Shown here: positions 25,401 to 37,976 of the stretch, piece by piece
How positions within the stretch are numbered: position 1 is the first letter of the stretch
Layout of the letters: every line of letters starts with the position of its first letter
Source of the DNA: Hydractinia symbiolongicarpus
Lineage: Eukaryota; Cnidaria; Hydrozoa; Anthoathecata; Hydractiniidae
Reading direction: 5' to 3'
DNA: 64,000 bases
Assembly: GCF_029227915.1 (NCBI RefSeq)
Contig: NC_079883.1
Coordinates: 5,084,001 to 5,148,000 of the forward strand
Program-made: the position numbers and the translations under genes
Notes under the pieces: model-generated
What the model saw: the letters and a program-made list of their open reading frames with translations, nothing else
The model's database searches: none
What the model was told of the DNA's origin: nothing

Positions 25401-28400
25401 AGCATATAAGGTGCTCAGTCTAAATCTGAAAATGGGTTTTCTGATTTGAGCTCAGGATCAATTGCTGCCAATATGCCAGCGAATCGAATCATTTGACTAT
25501 GAGCTGCTGATAATTTCTTAAATTATCATTAGACCAATAATCCACTAAGCATGAATTGAAATGGTTTCATCACAATAAGGTTTGTAATCGTATTATTTAT
25601 TAAAAACAAAGACTAAAAAAGCATCATTAAGCAAATTTTTAGGACAAATAAAAAGTTCAGACATTAAAAAAAAAAATTACGGACATAGATTTGTCCAAAA
25701 ATAAAAACCAAAGTTTTTTCAAAATTAATGATATATATAATAAAAATTTTAAAAAACGTTCTGCATATTTTTCTCTCCCCTTTTGTTAATCCTTTATGGT
25801 GTTAACATTCCTTACCTTGACATAGTAAATACATGTGTTAAGTTTTGGGATTTCTATTGATTTTTCCTAAACTGGTCTCTACCAGTTTAGGAAAAGCCTT
25901 ATTTTGATGATAATTTTAACGGTATGTGTAAATCAATCTTAGACCAGAAGACATTGAACTGTTGAATAAAGGAATAAACAAGTATATATTTAATCTTAAC
26001 TGGCTAAGGCTATCTAGACCTATAATATATCTCTATAAATGATATTATCTTAAAGAGTGTCAGAGAAGCCAAGGGAAAGTACAGGCCCCGTCGAAAAGTC
26101 TGGAAGCTGAAGGAAGAGATTGTAGCAAGACAATTTAGTGCAAAAGTTCAGCAGTTAGCCTACAATAGTCAATGTGATAGTGACAATGTTGAAAGTACTT
26201 GGACTACTTTGAAGAATTGTCTTCTAGAAGCTTCTGATGATACCTGTGGGTGGACGAAAGGACCAGCTAGACATAGACAGACCTGGTGGTGGAATAATGA
26301 GGTTGACCAGTGTATAAAGGAAAAGAGGAAACTTTGGAAAGAGTGGAAGTCAGGTGGTAGTAAAAATATTTACTTAGAAGCTAAGCGTCCGGCCCGTACA
26401 GCAGTGTATAAGGCAAAATCAGAAGCAGAGAGAAACAGATTTGCAGATGTGTTAAGAAGGGAAGACCAGCGCAATGAGGTATTCAAGATAGCAAAGCAAA
26501 TGAAGAAGACTAATCAAGATATTGTAGGTGAGAAGTGTATACGTAATGATGAAGGTGTTTTGGCTAGCACAGAGGAGGAGAAAAGGGTAGCTTGGAAGAA
26601 TCATTATCAGAGGTTGCTTAACACTGAGTTTGATTGGGACGAGGATAATTTGTCTGATGATGATGTCGTAGAAGGGCCAGCCATGCAGATCAAGACAGAA
26701 TGGGTAGTGGAGGCTATTAGGAAAATGAAGATTGGCAAGGCTGCAGGAGTATCAGGTATTGTTGCAGAGATGGTAAAAGCATCTGGATATATTGGAGTTG
26801 AGCTTATTACAAGTCTTGCTAACCAGATTATAAAGGATGGTGCTATTCCGAGTGAGTGGCAGTCGAGTGTAATAGTGAATTGTTTCAAGGGCAAGGGTGA
26901 TGCATTAGAAAGGGGTAACTATAGAGGTTTGAAGTTGGTTGATCAAGTAATGAATGTTATTGAAAGAGTGATTGATAAGTTACTTAGAGAAAGAATTGAT
27001 ATAGATAAGATGCAATTTGGTTTTGTTCCAGGGCGTGGCACTACAGATGCAATATTTTTACTCAGACAGCTTCAGGAAAAGTATTTAGGAAAGAGAAAGA
27101 ATCTCTATTTTGCCTTTGTAGATTTAGAGAAAGCTTTTGATAGAGTGCCACGTAAAGTTATTTGGTGGGCTATGAGAAAATTAGGTGTGGATGAGTGGCT
27201 AGTTACGATGGTTCAGTTTATGTACAGCAATGCTAGAAGTCGTGTCAGGATTAACGATTCACTTAGTGATGAATTTAGTGTAAATGTTGGTGTACATCAG
27301 GGTTCTGTACTTAGTCCTTTGTTGTTTATTCTAGTCTTAGAAGCGCTGTCGATGGAGTTCAGAACAGGTTGCCCATGGGAGTTATTGTATGCAGATGATT
27401 TGGTTCTCATAGCAGAGTCGATGGAAGAATTAGTTGAAAAGTTTGAGAAGTGGAAGAAAGGCCTAGAAGAGAAAGGGCTGAAGGTAAACACAGAAGTCTA
27501 AAGTCATGATAAGTAGCATTGCAGCCAAGTGTGACCTTGTAGTTGGAAAGTGGCCTTGTGGAGTTTGCAGGAAAGGGGTTGGTAGTAACTCAAATTTTTG
27601 TCAGACTTGCAAGCATTGGGTACATAAGAAGTGCAGTAGTATTAGTGGAAGGTTAAGAGCTGGCATGCAGTTTGTATGCAAGCGTTGCAAAGGTGAGATT
27701 ATAGAGAATGAAGTATTTCCAGATTTAATGATGTACAACAGTGGCTCGTTAGAGATAGTTAAGAACTTCTGTTACTTAGGTGATATGTTGGGCAGTGAAG
27801 GGGGTGTTGGAAGAAGTGTTACTTGCAGGATAGGTTCTGCTTGGAAAAAGTTTAGAGAGTTACTTCCTTTATTGACTAGCAGAGTCCTGTCAATTGAGGT
27901 AAAAGGTAGGTTGTATGAGGCCTGTGTAAGAAGTGTTATGTTGTACGGTAGTGAGACATGGGCAGTGAAGCAGGAAGATCTTGACCGTTTAGAAAGGAAT
28001 GATATGAGAATGGTTAGGTGGATGTGTAATGCCAGTCTGAGAGACAGAAAGAGTTCAGATGAGCTAAGAAGCAGGCTCCGTAGAATTAAAGATGTTATCC
28101 AGATAAGAAGATTGAATTGGCTGGGGCACTTGGAAAGAATGGAGGAGAATAATTGGGTAAGAAAGTGTAGAGACTTGATAGTTCCTGGGGCAAAGCCCAG
28201 AGGCAGACCGAGAAAGACTTGGCAGGAGGTTATAAGGACAGACTTGGTAGAGAGGAAGTTGAGTTTAGATCTAACACAGTCTAGATCAGATTGGAAGAGG
28301 GTCATTAATATACCCCGTCCAACCCATGCTAGCATGGAAAACGGACGTTAAGCCTAGAATGATGATGATGATGATGATAAAAATACGGAGAGTGTGTCTG

Positions 28401-29831
28401 TCTGTAACAGGCGAAGTGTATGTGTTCATTTTTCTTTGATGTTGCTGAAGAAGTTTGTCTCAAATGTTAAGTATTCTGAAGTTACGGGGCAACATTAATA
28501 ACACTATTTAACGTCAATATCTTATAATAAATTAATGAAGCCATTATAGCGCACTTAATTCTAGGAGGCCAAATAGCTTGGAAACGAGGTCATTCATTTT
28601 TTACTGTGTAAGTAACTAGGAACAACCCGGGGCCAAATTGGGTAAGTTTCCCAAATACGGAATTGACGGGTTGATGCTTATTTTCAAAAAACCCTTAAAC
28701 CCCAATATCCCCGCAACCATTTGTCAAAGATACATTATGCTATACATTTTCTTGATCGTCCTTTTAAGATCTATATGATAAAAGCAACAGGTAGATAAAT
28801 TTCCTGAAAAACGTTTTTGTGTTCTAAAAAAATTAAAACCAATTTTTCCATTGTCCTTCTGCCATGGGCCTTCTCAACTAGTAACAAAATAAAAAGATAA
28901 AGCTAATCTCAACACACATACATCTAGTAAAGACGTCAAAGGCAAAAATATTGGTGTTTTTCCTGAAATGTTGTTTGTGTATTTTTAGATTAGGTTTCGT
29001 TAGGGAAATTTTGGGGGATTTTGAAACACTAAAGTTTTACCAAGTTCTACTCCCGGAAGACGCCCTTGTATGCAACATTTTTTCTGTATTTTACATGAAA
29101 GTTGCATGTCGCTTTATATTTCTCATTGTTCTGCAACATATAGCTATAGTTATACATACTTATACCGACTCTTTATTAAGGTACAAAAGTTCTCACACAA
29201 TTTCATTTTTGCCAGCATAGACAGGTTCTTCTGTGATATTCTCTTATTTTAAGAAAAGCTTTAAGCAGGATTTTGAAGAAAGACATTACCAGCAAAAGCC
29301 AACCAGCCACACACCCAAAATGTCAGAGTTTGACGTTTTCTGTTCTTAAATTGAGTGGAAAAAGGTGGTTGAAGAAATCAAGAGCTTACGCTAGTTTGGG
29401 AATTTCAGCAGCAATTCCATTTTCCTAAACCAGCACATAATGTAAAGGGTATAACTCCCTTTATTGTTCAGCCAATGTGTTACCACTTTAAACTTCTTGC
29501 TTATACTACTACAACCAAAACAATATACATATATAACTACTTACTTGTTAAAACCGTTGTCTTCGATACTTTTATACTTATATTTATCTTTACCAAAACA
29601 TTTTTCAAGTGCTGTTTGCGTAGAATCAAATAAACTGCAAGTATTTTTTGAACTCAGTGGGTTTTGGGAAAGAACTTCATTTTCATCAGGAAACTCAAGG
29701 TCCGCCACCCATGGCTTTTTTTCTAAATTTTGGTTGCTTTCAAGTTTGGTTTCCTTAGTTTCACTAAAATTGGAAAAACTTGAAAATTCAGAGAATTCAG
29801 AATGTTCGTTCTGTTTATATGTCTGGTCCAT
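22488..29831 (-). CDS. FEZ/zygin/UNC-76 family kinesin adaptor
   Basis: Seven proposed exons on the minus strand: 29831-29545, 24810-24687, 23730-23505, 23344-23106, 22806-22731, 22634-22569 and 22495-22488, with phases consistent throughout (about 341 aa; FEZ1 392, FEZ2 353). FEZ proteins link kinesin-1 to cargo in axonal transport. Exon 1 is acidic and contains SLFDSTQTALEKCF, matching the N-terminal FEZ box. Exon 4 has the coiled coil: LTELDYRDKLKRGQEIRN then AFIASYVAVERKQAEKEKRR. Exons 5-6 carry the C-terminal box VTIPYIHRDGG, TTTDLSLMIEILKSI and ENTPKLISDYVMN. Exon 2 starts at an excellent acceptor (CTTCTACTTTTTAG). The last exon is uncertain: a GTAAGT donor after DYVMN can join an acceptor 73 nt on, ending DYVMNCL, while a nearer CAG would make an implausible 35-nt intron. 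Intron 1 (4.7 kb) carries a LINE and a SINE. Confidence 0.83.
22899..23049. mobile_element. MITE family B in FEZ intron
   Basis: Inverted ends GCTAAATTTACACTGAAAA and, on the other strand, AGTTAAATTCACATTGAGAA. Inside (22969-23015) are three 17-bp units of GAGCACGTATGAATAAT. Confidence 0.6.
23829..23923. mobile_element. MITE family B, 95-bp copy in FEZ intron
   Basis: Ends GCTAAATTCACACTGAAG and, inverted, GCTAAATTTACACTGGAAA, with CTGCG just inside on both sides. A further inverted pair outside (to about 23966) suggests nesting. Confidence 0.6.
24922..25020 (+). mobile_element. tRNA-derived SINE, truncated copy
   Basis: The head has an A-box-like TAGTATAGTGGCTATAG and a B-box-like GATCAGCGTTCGACGG at tRNA spacing. 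It is followed by CACTTGAATGTTACC, matching the SINE at 46.6-47.0 kb. It lies in FEZ intron 1. Confidence 0.7.
26053..28380 (+). mobile_element. 5'-truncated LINE with reverse transcriptase, frameshifted
   Basis: An open frame from about 26053 to 27501 encodes the linker after the missing endonuclease (TWWWNNEVDQCIKEKRKLWK), then a full non-LTR RT: IRKMKIGKAAGVSGI, FGFVPGRGTTDAIF, FVDLEKAFDRVPR, GVHQGSVLSPLLFI and the catalytic YADD near 27388. A frameshift at about 27495-27505 separates it from 27506-28351. That part encodes a Cys/His zinc-finger-like module (CGVC..C..C..HWVHKKC..C..C) and the C-terminal part (SVMLYGSETWAVK, WLGHLERM). The 3' end is ...CATGGAAAACGGACGTTAAG then (GAT)n. It lies in FEZ intron 1, opposite to the gene. 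Inactive because it is 5'-truncated and frameshifted. Clade not assigned. Confidence 0.93.
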
Positions 29832-29939
29832 CAAAACAAAAATGTACTTTTTGCTGAACAAGCATTTTTACTGAGTCTGATTTCGTGCACCTCTTCCCCG
29901 GATCTTTTCAGGACATCTTTGTTAGGGGGCATTAGCACA

Positions 29940-29998
29940 CTCGTCCCCAGGGTTTTTTGTCTTTTTGATATGAGATCAAAAAAAAACCTGGGGACGAG
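29940..29998. mobile_element. MITE family A, 59-bp hairpin copy
   Basis: The ends CTCGTCCCCAGG and CCTGGGGACGAG are perfectly inverted, with inner GTCTTTTTGATATGAGATC. The clearest minimal copy in the window. Confidence 0.8.
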
Positions 29999-30149
29999 GG
30001 TGCGGTCGTTAGTGCTTTGTAGCTATGCTTTGCCTTATTTTCCAATTTTTAGTCAAACAGGTAAATTTATCCTGGCAAAGAGATGTATTTGTTGAGGTAG
30101 CACGGTAAAAATATATCGAGTGCAAAACTAAATATACATACTTTGTTTC

Positions 30150-31130
30150 AAAATTTGAAAGTTCTAGATGACGTTGTAGATGAAGAATTCATCCCAGTTA
30201 CTCTCATGTTACTGGTGGATACCTATGCAACGAAAACGAAAGAAGACTCAGCAAATATGGAGGATTAGCAATACCCATCATATTCTCAGTCAAGAAGAAA
30301 TATTCAATCCAGATGATAAGAAAATCAAAATCAAAAGGACCGGAATTTTGAAACGTTGCGTTGCGAGAGTATGATGGTTCAAAAAGATTGATTGACATAA
30401 AAAAACAAAAAGGTGCATCTTCTTGGCTTTCAACTTTTTCCATGCAAAATGAAGACTACGTTTTCAATAAACAAAATATTGGGACTTGTTCAGCTTCGAT
30501 ATGGATAGCCATCGAAAAGAATGCCTAAAAACTGTGTTTGCGTTGTGAATCTGTCTATGAATCACTCCCTCTAAAAGCAAGAAAGGGGGATTTGTTATAC
30601 TCAGGCATAACAACATACGTTACATTATTGCGAAGTTCCTGAACGTAATAACCCATGATATGGGGGATAGAACTAATGCTACAAAAATGAGTGACGAGCG
30701 TTCAGATGAAATTGAAAGCTACAAGACTTATGTGAAATCACGAGGCTTCTGAACTCCTTACCAGATGGCATTTATTGATGTAAAGGTTTTTTAACTCGAC
30801 AGCAAAAAGGTGGATGAAGAAACGCCTCAAGCAGTGTTTTTCCACGAAACGAGAAAAAGAAGAAAAAACACTATAACGAGCGAATTCTAACGGTAGAAGA
30901 TGGATCATTCATCCCGTTAGCATTTTCCTGCCGTGGTGGAATGGGTGGAGAATTCATTTATTCACCACACGCCCAGCCTCCTTGGTTAGCAGAAAATCAA
31001 AACCATGGTTATTCAACAGTACCAGCATAGATCAGGTGGAAGCTATGTTTTTCCCTCATATGAAGTCTATGTTGTGCCATGTGTGTAAGAGCCAGTCGGG
31101 GCATTAAGCAAAACAACGTGACTCTCAGTG
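30150..31130 (+). pseudogene. Decayed retroelement-type ORF
   Basis: With frame changes the plus strand reads EDSANMEDXQY-like, YGGLAIPIIFSVKKKYS, GASSWLSTFSMQ, VQLRYGW-like, KKGGFVILRHNNIR, MAFIDVKVFNST and EDGSFIPLAFSCRGGMG. This order (LNK.., LRYGW, CxC..HxxxCKKGGF..RHN.IRD, FxDVRVFNP, HGSFTPLVFS..GGMG) is one I know from ORFs of multicopy retroelement-like repeats in cnidarian genomes. Many stops and frameshifts are present, so it is a pseudogene. Class assignment is tentative. Confidence 0.6.
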
Positions 31131-32367
31131 CAGATCCCGATGTCAGCAAGAAGTTATCAGTTCAATGAGAAAATCAAGTTGAGAACTGGTAAATCATTAT
31201 TTAGTTTATTCGTAGTTTTTAGTTTTTCTCCGCTAAAAAATATATATTATAGCACAAACACAAATCTGAATCCATCTTGCAACGTTCACCTAACGAAAGA
31301 CATCTTTGAGAAATTTATTTTTGCGATCAAGAGACCCAAAATTTTTATGGAATAAATTTTGCGATCAAAAGGATTTTTACCCAAAACATAGAACATATTA
31401 TATTATTTTTGCCACTGGTAGCTGGTTGAGAAATTGCATCGCAATTAATTTTTCAATGGAAATCTTCCCTAAGAGAGTGAGAGTAAGGAAAATTATTTCT
31501 GCATAACCAAACCAAAACCAATTGTCAAGTACAATACATTATTTCACGATCGTCATGTTATTACTCATTGTGTTTACGACTAAATCTTTTTTGCGATGGT
31601 TTTGTGGAACTTATTTTTGCGATTTCCTTAAAATATTTTGCGGAACTTCCTTTTGCAACTTTCGCAAATTTTATTCCATCAGGGTAATGGTCCTGATTTT
31701 GTTGGTGTCTAACTGCATACATCACAATGCTGTAGTAATACAAACATTACTGAAAGTTAATCTGATAACACTCCAAGAACATTTTCAGCCTGCAACAACC
31801 TCGTTCCAAGGCTTTCTTTTTCTGTTTCTAATACCAGACAGTGAGAAAGAAAAAAGAAAAAATATTTATAAATTTAAAATTTCAAAACAATTCGGAAAAA
31901 ACTTTTTGACAACCTTACTTAAAAGAAAAATTCACAGGAAGACCGAACTCTTACGAAAAATACAATACGGTATTTTTTTAGAAATAAAGTTTACATAATT
32001 TAAAAATTAACCCCATAAACTTTGTGCGAATTATCAGTTGGAAAACTTCTTTCGCGAAAGCTTCTCTCGCGAATTTTTTTCCCATTACAATACTTGTTTT
32101 TGCTACCGTAATTTGTAAGTAAAGAATACTTATGCTAGGAGCAGCCACCACTCCTTTAACACAAAAAGCAAAACACTATCATAAAAGAAGGATGAATGTA
32201 AATTCCACAAAATTTGTACAACATTAAATACACTGGCTAGGTTAAAAAAACACTCCCAATATTCAGGTTATGGAAAATTTAGCAGGGTGTTTTTACGTTA
32301 CTCGATCTTTACATCGTAGGAAAATTAGCTCAAGACACGTCACTTAAAGGACAATAAAATTTAAACG
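31131..32367. other. Intergenic with TTTGCGA-rich repeats
   Basis: No gene seen. 31300-31690 and 32030-32080 carry repeated TTTTTGCGATC, TTTTGCGGAAC and TTTCGCGAAAG words, probably a diverged dispersed repeat. The 158-codon plus frame at 31522-31998 is low-complexity chance. Confidence 0.4.
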
Positions 32368-35300
32368 TTATGATTCGTGGCCATCGCTTATCGTTGTTCG
32401 ATCTCGGACAAGTAGTGTGGTATGTTGACCTCCAGCAGCTACACACAAAACCTCGTGTTCATCCGGGTTCACGTTTTTTGATTTTATCTGAGTTGGGACA
32501 AATATGTCTTCCTCTTCACCAACGCCTAATTGTAAACTAGTGCCTAGTCCCCAAGAATAAACGTGTCCTTTTTCTGTGATAGCAAAACTTACTGCCTCGC
32601 CGCATGCGACAGAAACAACATTTTCATTAGCTAATGAAACGACTTTCTTAGGTACGGGCGTTTCTTTTGCGTCCTCTCCTAAACCAAGTCTGCCGTATTC
32701 TGCACGACCAAAGGTATAAACTGTCCCCTTGCCATCGACCAAGATAGAATGATGCTGCCCACCATGAATAGCTAGGTATGAACTGGCTTCTGCTCTAATT
32801 TCACTTAACGGTTTGATGATCTCAGGATTAAAATAGTTATCAGTAGTACCGGAACCTAACTGTCCATAATTATTTAACCCCCATGCGTACACATCCCGCG
32901 TGTCACGACAGGTGGCAAAAGTTGAAAAACTACCAGCAAATATGTCTGAAAACTTAACTTTTTTCCGGAATCGAACTATTTTTGGTTCGAGTATAAACTC
33001 AAGACCACGCCGTCCTCCACGATGACCAAAACACTCTTTTATTCGCCCTAATTGCCCTTGCTCCCCAGCACCGTTGGTGTATATGTTTCCACTGCTCGTT
33101 AGGATAACTGTGTGATCGTTCCCTGAAACTATTTTCACAGCTGGATCAACATTGTCGACATCATCTTTGGGATAGATCTTTCGCATTTCGTTTTTCTTAC
33201 CCAACGAAGCAGCAGTCAAACCTATCTGACCACTCGCATCCTGTGAAAAACAATATGTATTGTAACTAATTCTTGACACAAAAATCTGCAAAATAGACGC
33301 TTACTTTTCTACACAACAGCACATGGAACATACATGTGCTAGCGCAAACTTCACCTAAATTCGAATCAGCTTTGATGCAAACGAGCGGACAAGCTTAAGA
33401 GTATCCAGGGATTGTCTAACTAAAAATTCCGCGCAACTTAGATCATTTTATGAGTCACTTCAACTCAAAACAATATGGCAAAAAATGCTCAAATTAGTTA
33501 GGCACTAATAGGAACATTGTCGCAAAATAGAAAAATTTCTATTCTTTTTAACCTTCGTAATAAGTTTACCGTGACATGTTAAATTAATTCAGCACTCGTA
33601 AAAAAATTTTCCGCACGAAATTAAACAACTATTTGTCCACCATTTTAGATAGTTCGCGAAAATGTTTTTTTTCTCACAAACTTCGAAACTTTTAAACGTC
33701 TTGAATCGCGAAAGTTTATTCCACTAAAATATATTCCGTTTCACGCAGGTAAATAATTCCGAGATATTCCCGGAAGTGGATATTATGTTTAAAAAAAAAA
33801 TTAACTAAAATTAAGCTAATTTTGCTCATCTGCGAAATCCACTGTGCGAAAATGCAAATATTGAATCTGGAGGCAACTTGTACTGTCGCTAACACATTTA
33901 CCATACATGGTTATTAAAATAGAATTAAGTGTAGATAGGTTGTAAAGCATAACATAGCATGATTTTTTTTAAAAAAAAGTTAAAACAAATCAAGATATTT
34001 TGTTTTCAGCCTCAGTTGCTAAGCGTGATTCGAATTTTACAACACACGTTTTTTTTTACAAGAAAACCGTTTTTTGGCCTGAGCCTCAATTTTCTTAGCA
34101 AAATGCCTGAAAATAGGCTGAGATTTTTCTAATTTTTTTCCCGTTTTTCCCCCCTCTCTCTTGGATCTTGACCCGTGCAGGCTGGAGATTTTCTAAAAAA
34201 TTTCTTAAAATTTGGAAGCTTTTGAGGCTCATTTTCCTTTAAATATTTTTCTTAAAAAAAACTCCGTGTATTTTTCTAGCTTCATAGTGGTTATCGATCG
34301 TAGTTTAATGTTATTTATTTATTATAAAAAAGACTTTTCATTCTTTTTAAAGTACTGTTGCTTGTTAGATTATCCATATTTAAGCTTTGTTTGTTTTTAT
34401 TCTAAATTCCCAGCCTGGCCAGTTGCTAACCAGTTGTTTTTGACCCAAATCTTAGGCTCAGCCTTAGAAACTCAATTGGTTATAAAAATTGCGAACCAAT
34501 TTTGTATTTTGTAAAAAATACTTATAACTAAGTAAAAAACAAAACTTCCTTACCCTGTATGCTCCCCAAGCATATACTTCGCCCTTATTGCTAAGAACTG
34601 CTGTATGACTGTCACCTGCGGATGCCAACACAACTTCAACATTTTCTGGTAATGAAACTTTTCTTGGTAAATATTCCTCACCATCATCACCAGTAGTCAG
34701 TCTACCCAGGGCTCCATCATCATTACAACCCCATGTGTATACCTGTGTCGTAAAATTACAAGAAATCAATAATGTTGCAACAACTACTATATACACAACC
34801 TCAGGTGTGGTAATGAGGATTTTATTTTATGATTCACCATTTCCTTTTAACTAGTGAAAGCATGTTATAAATATCACAAATCTGAACTTGACGTGAGGCG
34901 CTTGATAAATAAAATTGATTTCTTTTGTACATTTTTTAAATTTTTTTCATTGCGTATTCCTTTGGAGACATAAGGTGTATTGTCATTATCTACAGAATAA
35001 TTTTTTCATGTGCTGGTGGATGTAATTGTACAAGGAAACATATATATTTTAAGCACCTAAAATTTCTATTGCCTTTACAAATTTTAAATCAATGCTAAGT
35101 TTGAGAAAAAATTATAATTTGAAGGCTGTAGGTATAAATTATAATAGTAAAGTTATGTCTTTGTACGTGGATTGAATACAGGGGGTTTGCACTGAAAGCT
35201 TGTGAAAAAAATCTCTTACTTCACCGTTCCTGGTGACAGCCACAGAATGCATTCCGCCACAAGTCACTTGTACAAAATTTACACCATCAACTTCTTTTAT

Positions 35301-35774
35301 AGGTGCAGGCCTTTTACGTTCCATAACATCTTCAGACAGTCCTAACTGGCCCACGTCGCCCTGACCAATAGTCAAAATGCGTCCAGATTTTGTTGGAGAA
35401 ATGACAACATCATCTAAAACATAAGAATTAGTGCAAAACAATGTAACTATGTTTTCAATTAGAAATGTTAAATACTTGACAACTTTCATTTGTCATTTAG
35501 CAAGGTGGCACACTTTTAGTGGTTTGACTCTTTTAGACTTTCATTTGTCATTTAGCAAGGTGGCACACTTTTAGTGGTTTGACTCTTTTAGACTTGTTTA
35601 TTTGAATCCTCAAACAAACCCAGTCAAAACCAAGCTTGTAATGACAAACACTAGGTCAGCCTTTGTTTACCAACATAACAGAATACCTTTTTTTGCAGTT
35701 TTTTTCTGAACATCTTTACCTTCTTCTTTCAGTTTTCTTTTACGACCAGCATAATTCTTTTTGGCAGAAGGCAT
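32368..35774 (-). CDS. RCC1: RCC1, Ran guanine nucleotide exchange factor
   Basis: Four coding exons on the minus strand: 35774-35720, 35413-35220, 34742-34554 and 33240-32368 (436 aa; human 421). Phases agree at every joint and all introns are GT..AG. RCC1 is a chromatin-bound seven-bladed propeller that loads Ran with GTP, setting nuclear transport direction and spindle assembly. A basic tail (GRKRKLK, residues 10-16) is the likely chromatin/NLS segment. Blade motifs run GQGDVGQLGL, WGCNDDGALGR, GAGEQGQLGR, WGLNNYGQLGSG, FGRAEYGRLGLG and WGLGTSLQLGVG, with the SGNDHTV, GGQHHSI and AAGGQHTTLLV His-containing turns. Everything expected is present. An acceptor (CTTCATTTTAG) lies 22 nt before the ATG. 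Intron 1 holds a recent 55-bp duplication. Confidence 0.97.
35482..35595. repeat. Perfect 55-bp tandem duplication in RCC1 intron 1
   Basis: Two identical 55-bp copies starting ACTTTCATTTGTCATTTAGC at 35482 and 35537. Identity suggests a recent event or an assembly artefact. Confidence 0.95.
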
Positions 35775-35796
35775 AATATAATAAGTAACAATTTAT

Positions 35797-37545
35797 CTAA
35801 AATGAAGAAAATCAATCCTGTACCTTCTTTATTACATTGAAAAGCAATGTTTTGCATTGAGGTTGCATAAAAAGCAACTTAAGCTACAAAAAAATCAATT
35901 TCTTTATAGTCAAGCTTAAATGTTGAATATGGTTTCTAGCATAGACAATCCAAATTACACAATTTAACTTTTCATCCCATCCTTATCTGCTTACTAGCAA
36001 CACTGTGCTGTTATGACACAATATTCTTGGCCTTGTGTCTAGTTAGTCTCACTGATCTGGAGTAATATACCCTGTGAACTGTTTTTAGGCGGAACCACAA
36101 AGGCTGTGTTCTAGAGTGCTTAAATGAGAACTAACGAAAAAAATACATATATGCTTAAAAATTTTTACATATCACAAAAACATAAAAATGGCATAAAATT
36201 TTTTAACAGATCTTGAATACAAATAGTTTTTTATAAATACTGTTCCAGATAATTACTATGTGTTAATTACAATAATTTTATAAAATTGCAATGTAAAAGG
36301 TGAGAACAATAATGTGAGAAAGAGAAAGAATACAGAGGGAAAAATGTGAGAATAAGGGGAAAAATAAACAAAGAAAGTGCCAAGTGAGTAATTTGACTGT
36401 GATCAGGCTTTTCCCATTGGATATGTAGGATATTATTGATTCTTAAAATACTTTTGTTTTTAGCATTATCTATTATTTTAAACAATGAGAATGAAGGTCT
36501 GCAACGACTGTATTTACTTGAATGAGTGCCCTGATTTACTAAGTCTTAAAATTAAATAAGCGCTTACAAGTTAAGATTTAGTGCTCAAGCTACAAAATAC
36601 ACGTGTTAAGTTGCTTTTGTTTTACATGGTGCATTAGATCATCTAGCTATACATGGTATAGTTAGATCTTTCGTTTATAGGTATGTATCTCTTTGTTGTT
36701 CATAAAACCATGTTCATATAAATATTTATTTTCCTTTCGCTATGAGATATAATAATATATGAAAAAAATCTGTTTTTTTGTTTGTCGATTTGATGTTAAC
36801 TTAACAGTGGCACCTTGAGTTTAAATTATGGTCCCCCAAATCCCAGTAACACAGAGGGAAACAAGCCTAAATGAAACACTAAATATTGCCCATATTTAAG
36901 ACATCTCCAAATAAAGTCTCTGTCTTTGGGAAAATGCTCCGTATTGCATACAAGATCAGAGTATTAAGTTTATTGGATGGCAGTGGCAGAGAGTGGTGAG
37001 ACGGACCAACCAGAACAGAGAAAAAAAAATATTTGTAATGTATGTAGCTAGCTATAGCTGTTAGCCATATAGCTACCTTCCTTTAGATTAAGAAGAACAA
37101 GAAATAATTAGTTAGAAAAACACATGAAGCATGGTACATCCTTTTTCCTGTAAAATCTTTTCCTGACTTTCCTGCCCTGCTGGGTGGAGAACTAAATTAT
37201 ATGTTTAGCTAGCATATACCTAGCTATAGCTAGCTAGTTAGCTACAAAAAATTGTTTCCGTGACATTTCCTAACTTTTCTTCTCTCGTCAAGCTTTTTCC
37301 ATAACCTTCCAGACTTTTTAATTCCGTAATTACAGATAGAAAGCGCTTAAAAACGGTTCAATTTTTGCTTTCCTGTTAGCTAGCTAGATAACACTAGTTA
37401 AAAATCAGCCCACCAAATCAATCACGTTGTAAAATGTTCCCGCTGGAGGCTGGGAATGTGCCGCCATTTTGTGTTATTGTTTTATTTACTTATCAGAAAT
37501 AAAGCCAAGCCGTAAAACGAATGACCAGGCCCCAGTCCCTCGTTC
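35797..37545. other. Intergenic region upstream of RCC1
   Basis: No gene recognised. 37030-37390 is rich in TAGCTAGCTA palindromes. The rest is AT-rich. Confidence 0.4.
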
Positions 37546-37625
37546 CCAGGGATATTTTCTGTTTTGAAGAATAAGAAAAAACGAAACACCCGTGCAGTCC
37601 CTAAGAAGGATGAGGCCGAACATTT
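37546..37625. mobile_element. MITE family A, partial copy
   Basis: The left end CCCTCGTTCCCAGGG is clear. The right end (AAGGATGAGG) is diverged. Confidence 0.4.
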
Positions 37626-37884
37626 CCCCTTTCCCATAAACTATAATTTTATTCTAACATTTACAGTCAAAGAGATTTTGGTGAAGGCACGCTAGAGCGA
37701 ATTAAATTCAATTTATTTAACAATTATCATATGAAAAGTAAGCAATGAAATTCTTAAAATTGCACAAACTTCATGCTTAAATCATTTGACTCGCTGGATT
37801 TTCCAGATTTCGACATGCTGGCCTAAGACAACCCCCCTCAGCTTTTTGTCCACCGGCGCTCCACCTACTGATACGTTCTACTGG

Positions 37885-37976
37885 CCTCGTCTCCAAAGCA
37901 ATATTACGCCTATGATATTCTGGCGGGGGAGGCTTGCGTCACAATATAGAGGCGTAGAAGAGCACTGGGGACGAGG
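37885..37976. mobile_element. MITE family A copy
   Basis: Ends CCTCGTCTCC and GGGGACGAGG inverted, 92 bp, with an unrelated interior. CACCGGCGCTCC just upstream resembles the larger members at 42.0 and 59.3 kb. Confidence 0.55.

Noticed and set aside
27772-28335. 187-codon minus frame
   Set aside because: Antisense of the LINE C-terminal ORF; the same shadow appears in the short LINE copy.
31522-31998. 158-codon plus frame
   Set aside because: Low-complexity hydrophobic and Lys-rich halves over repeat words; no domain or splice support.
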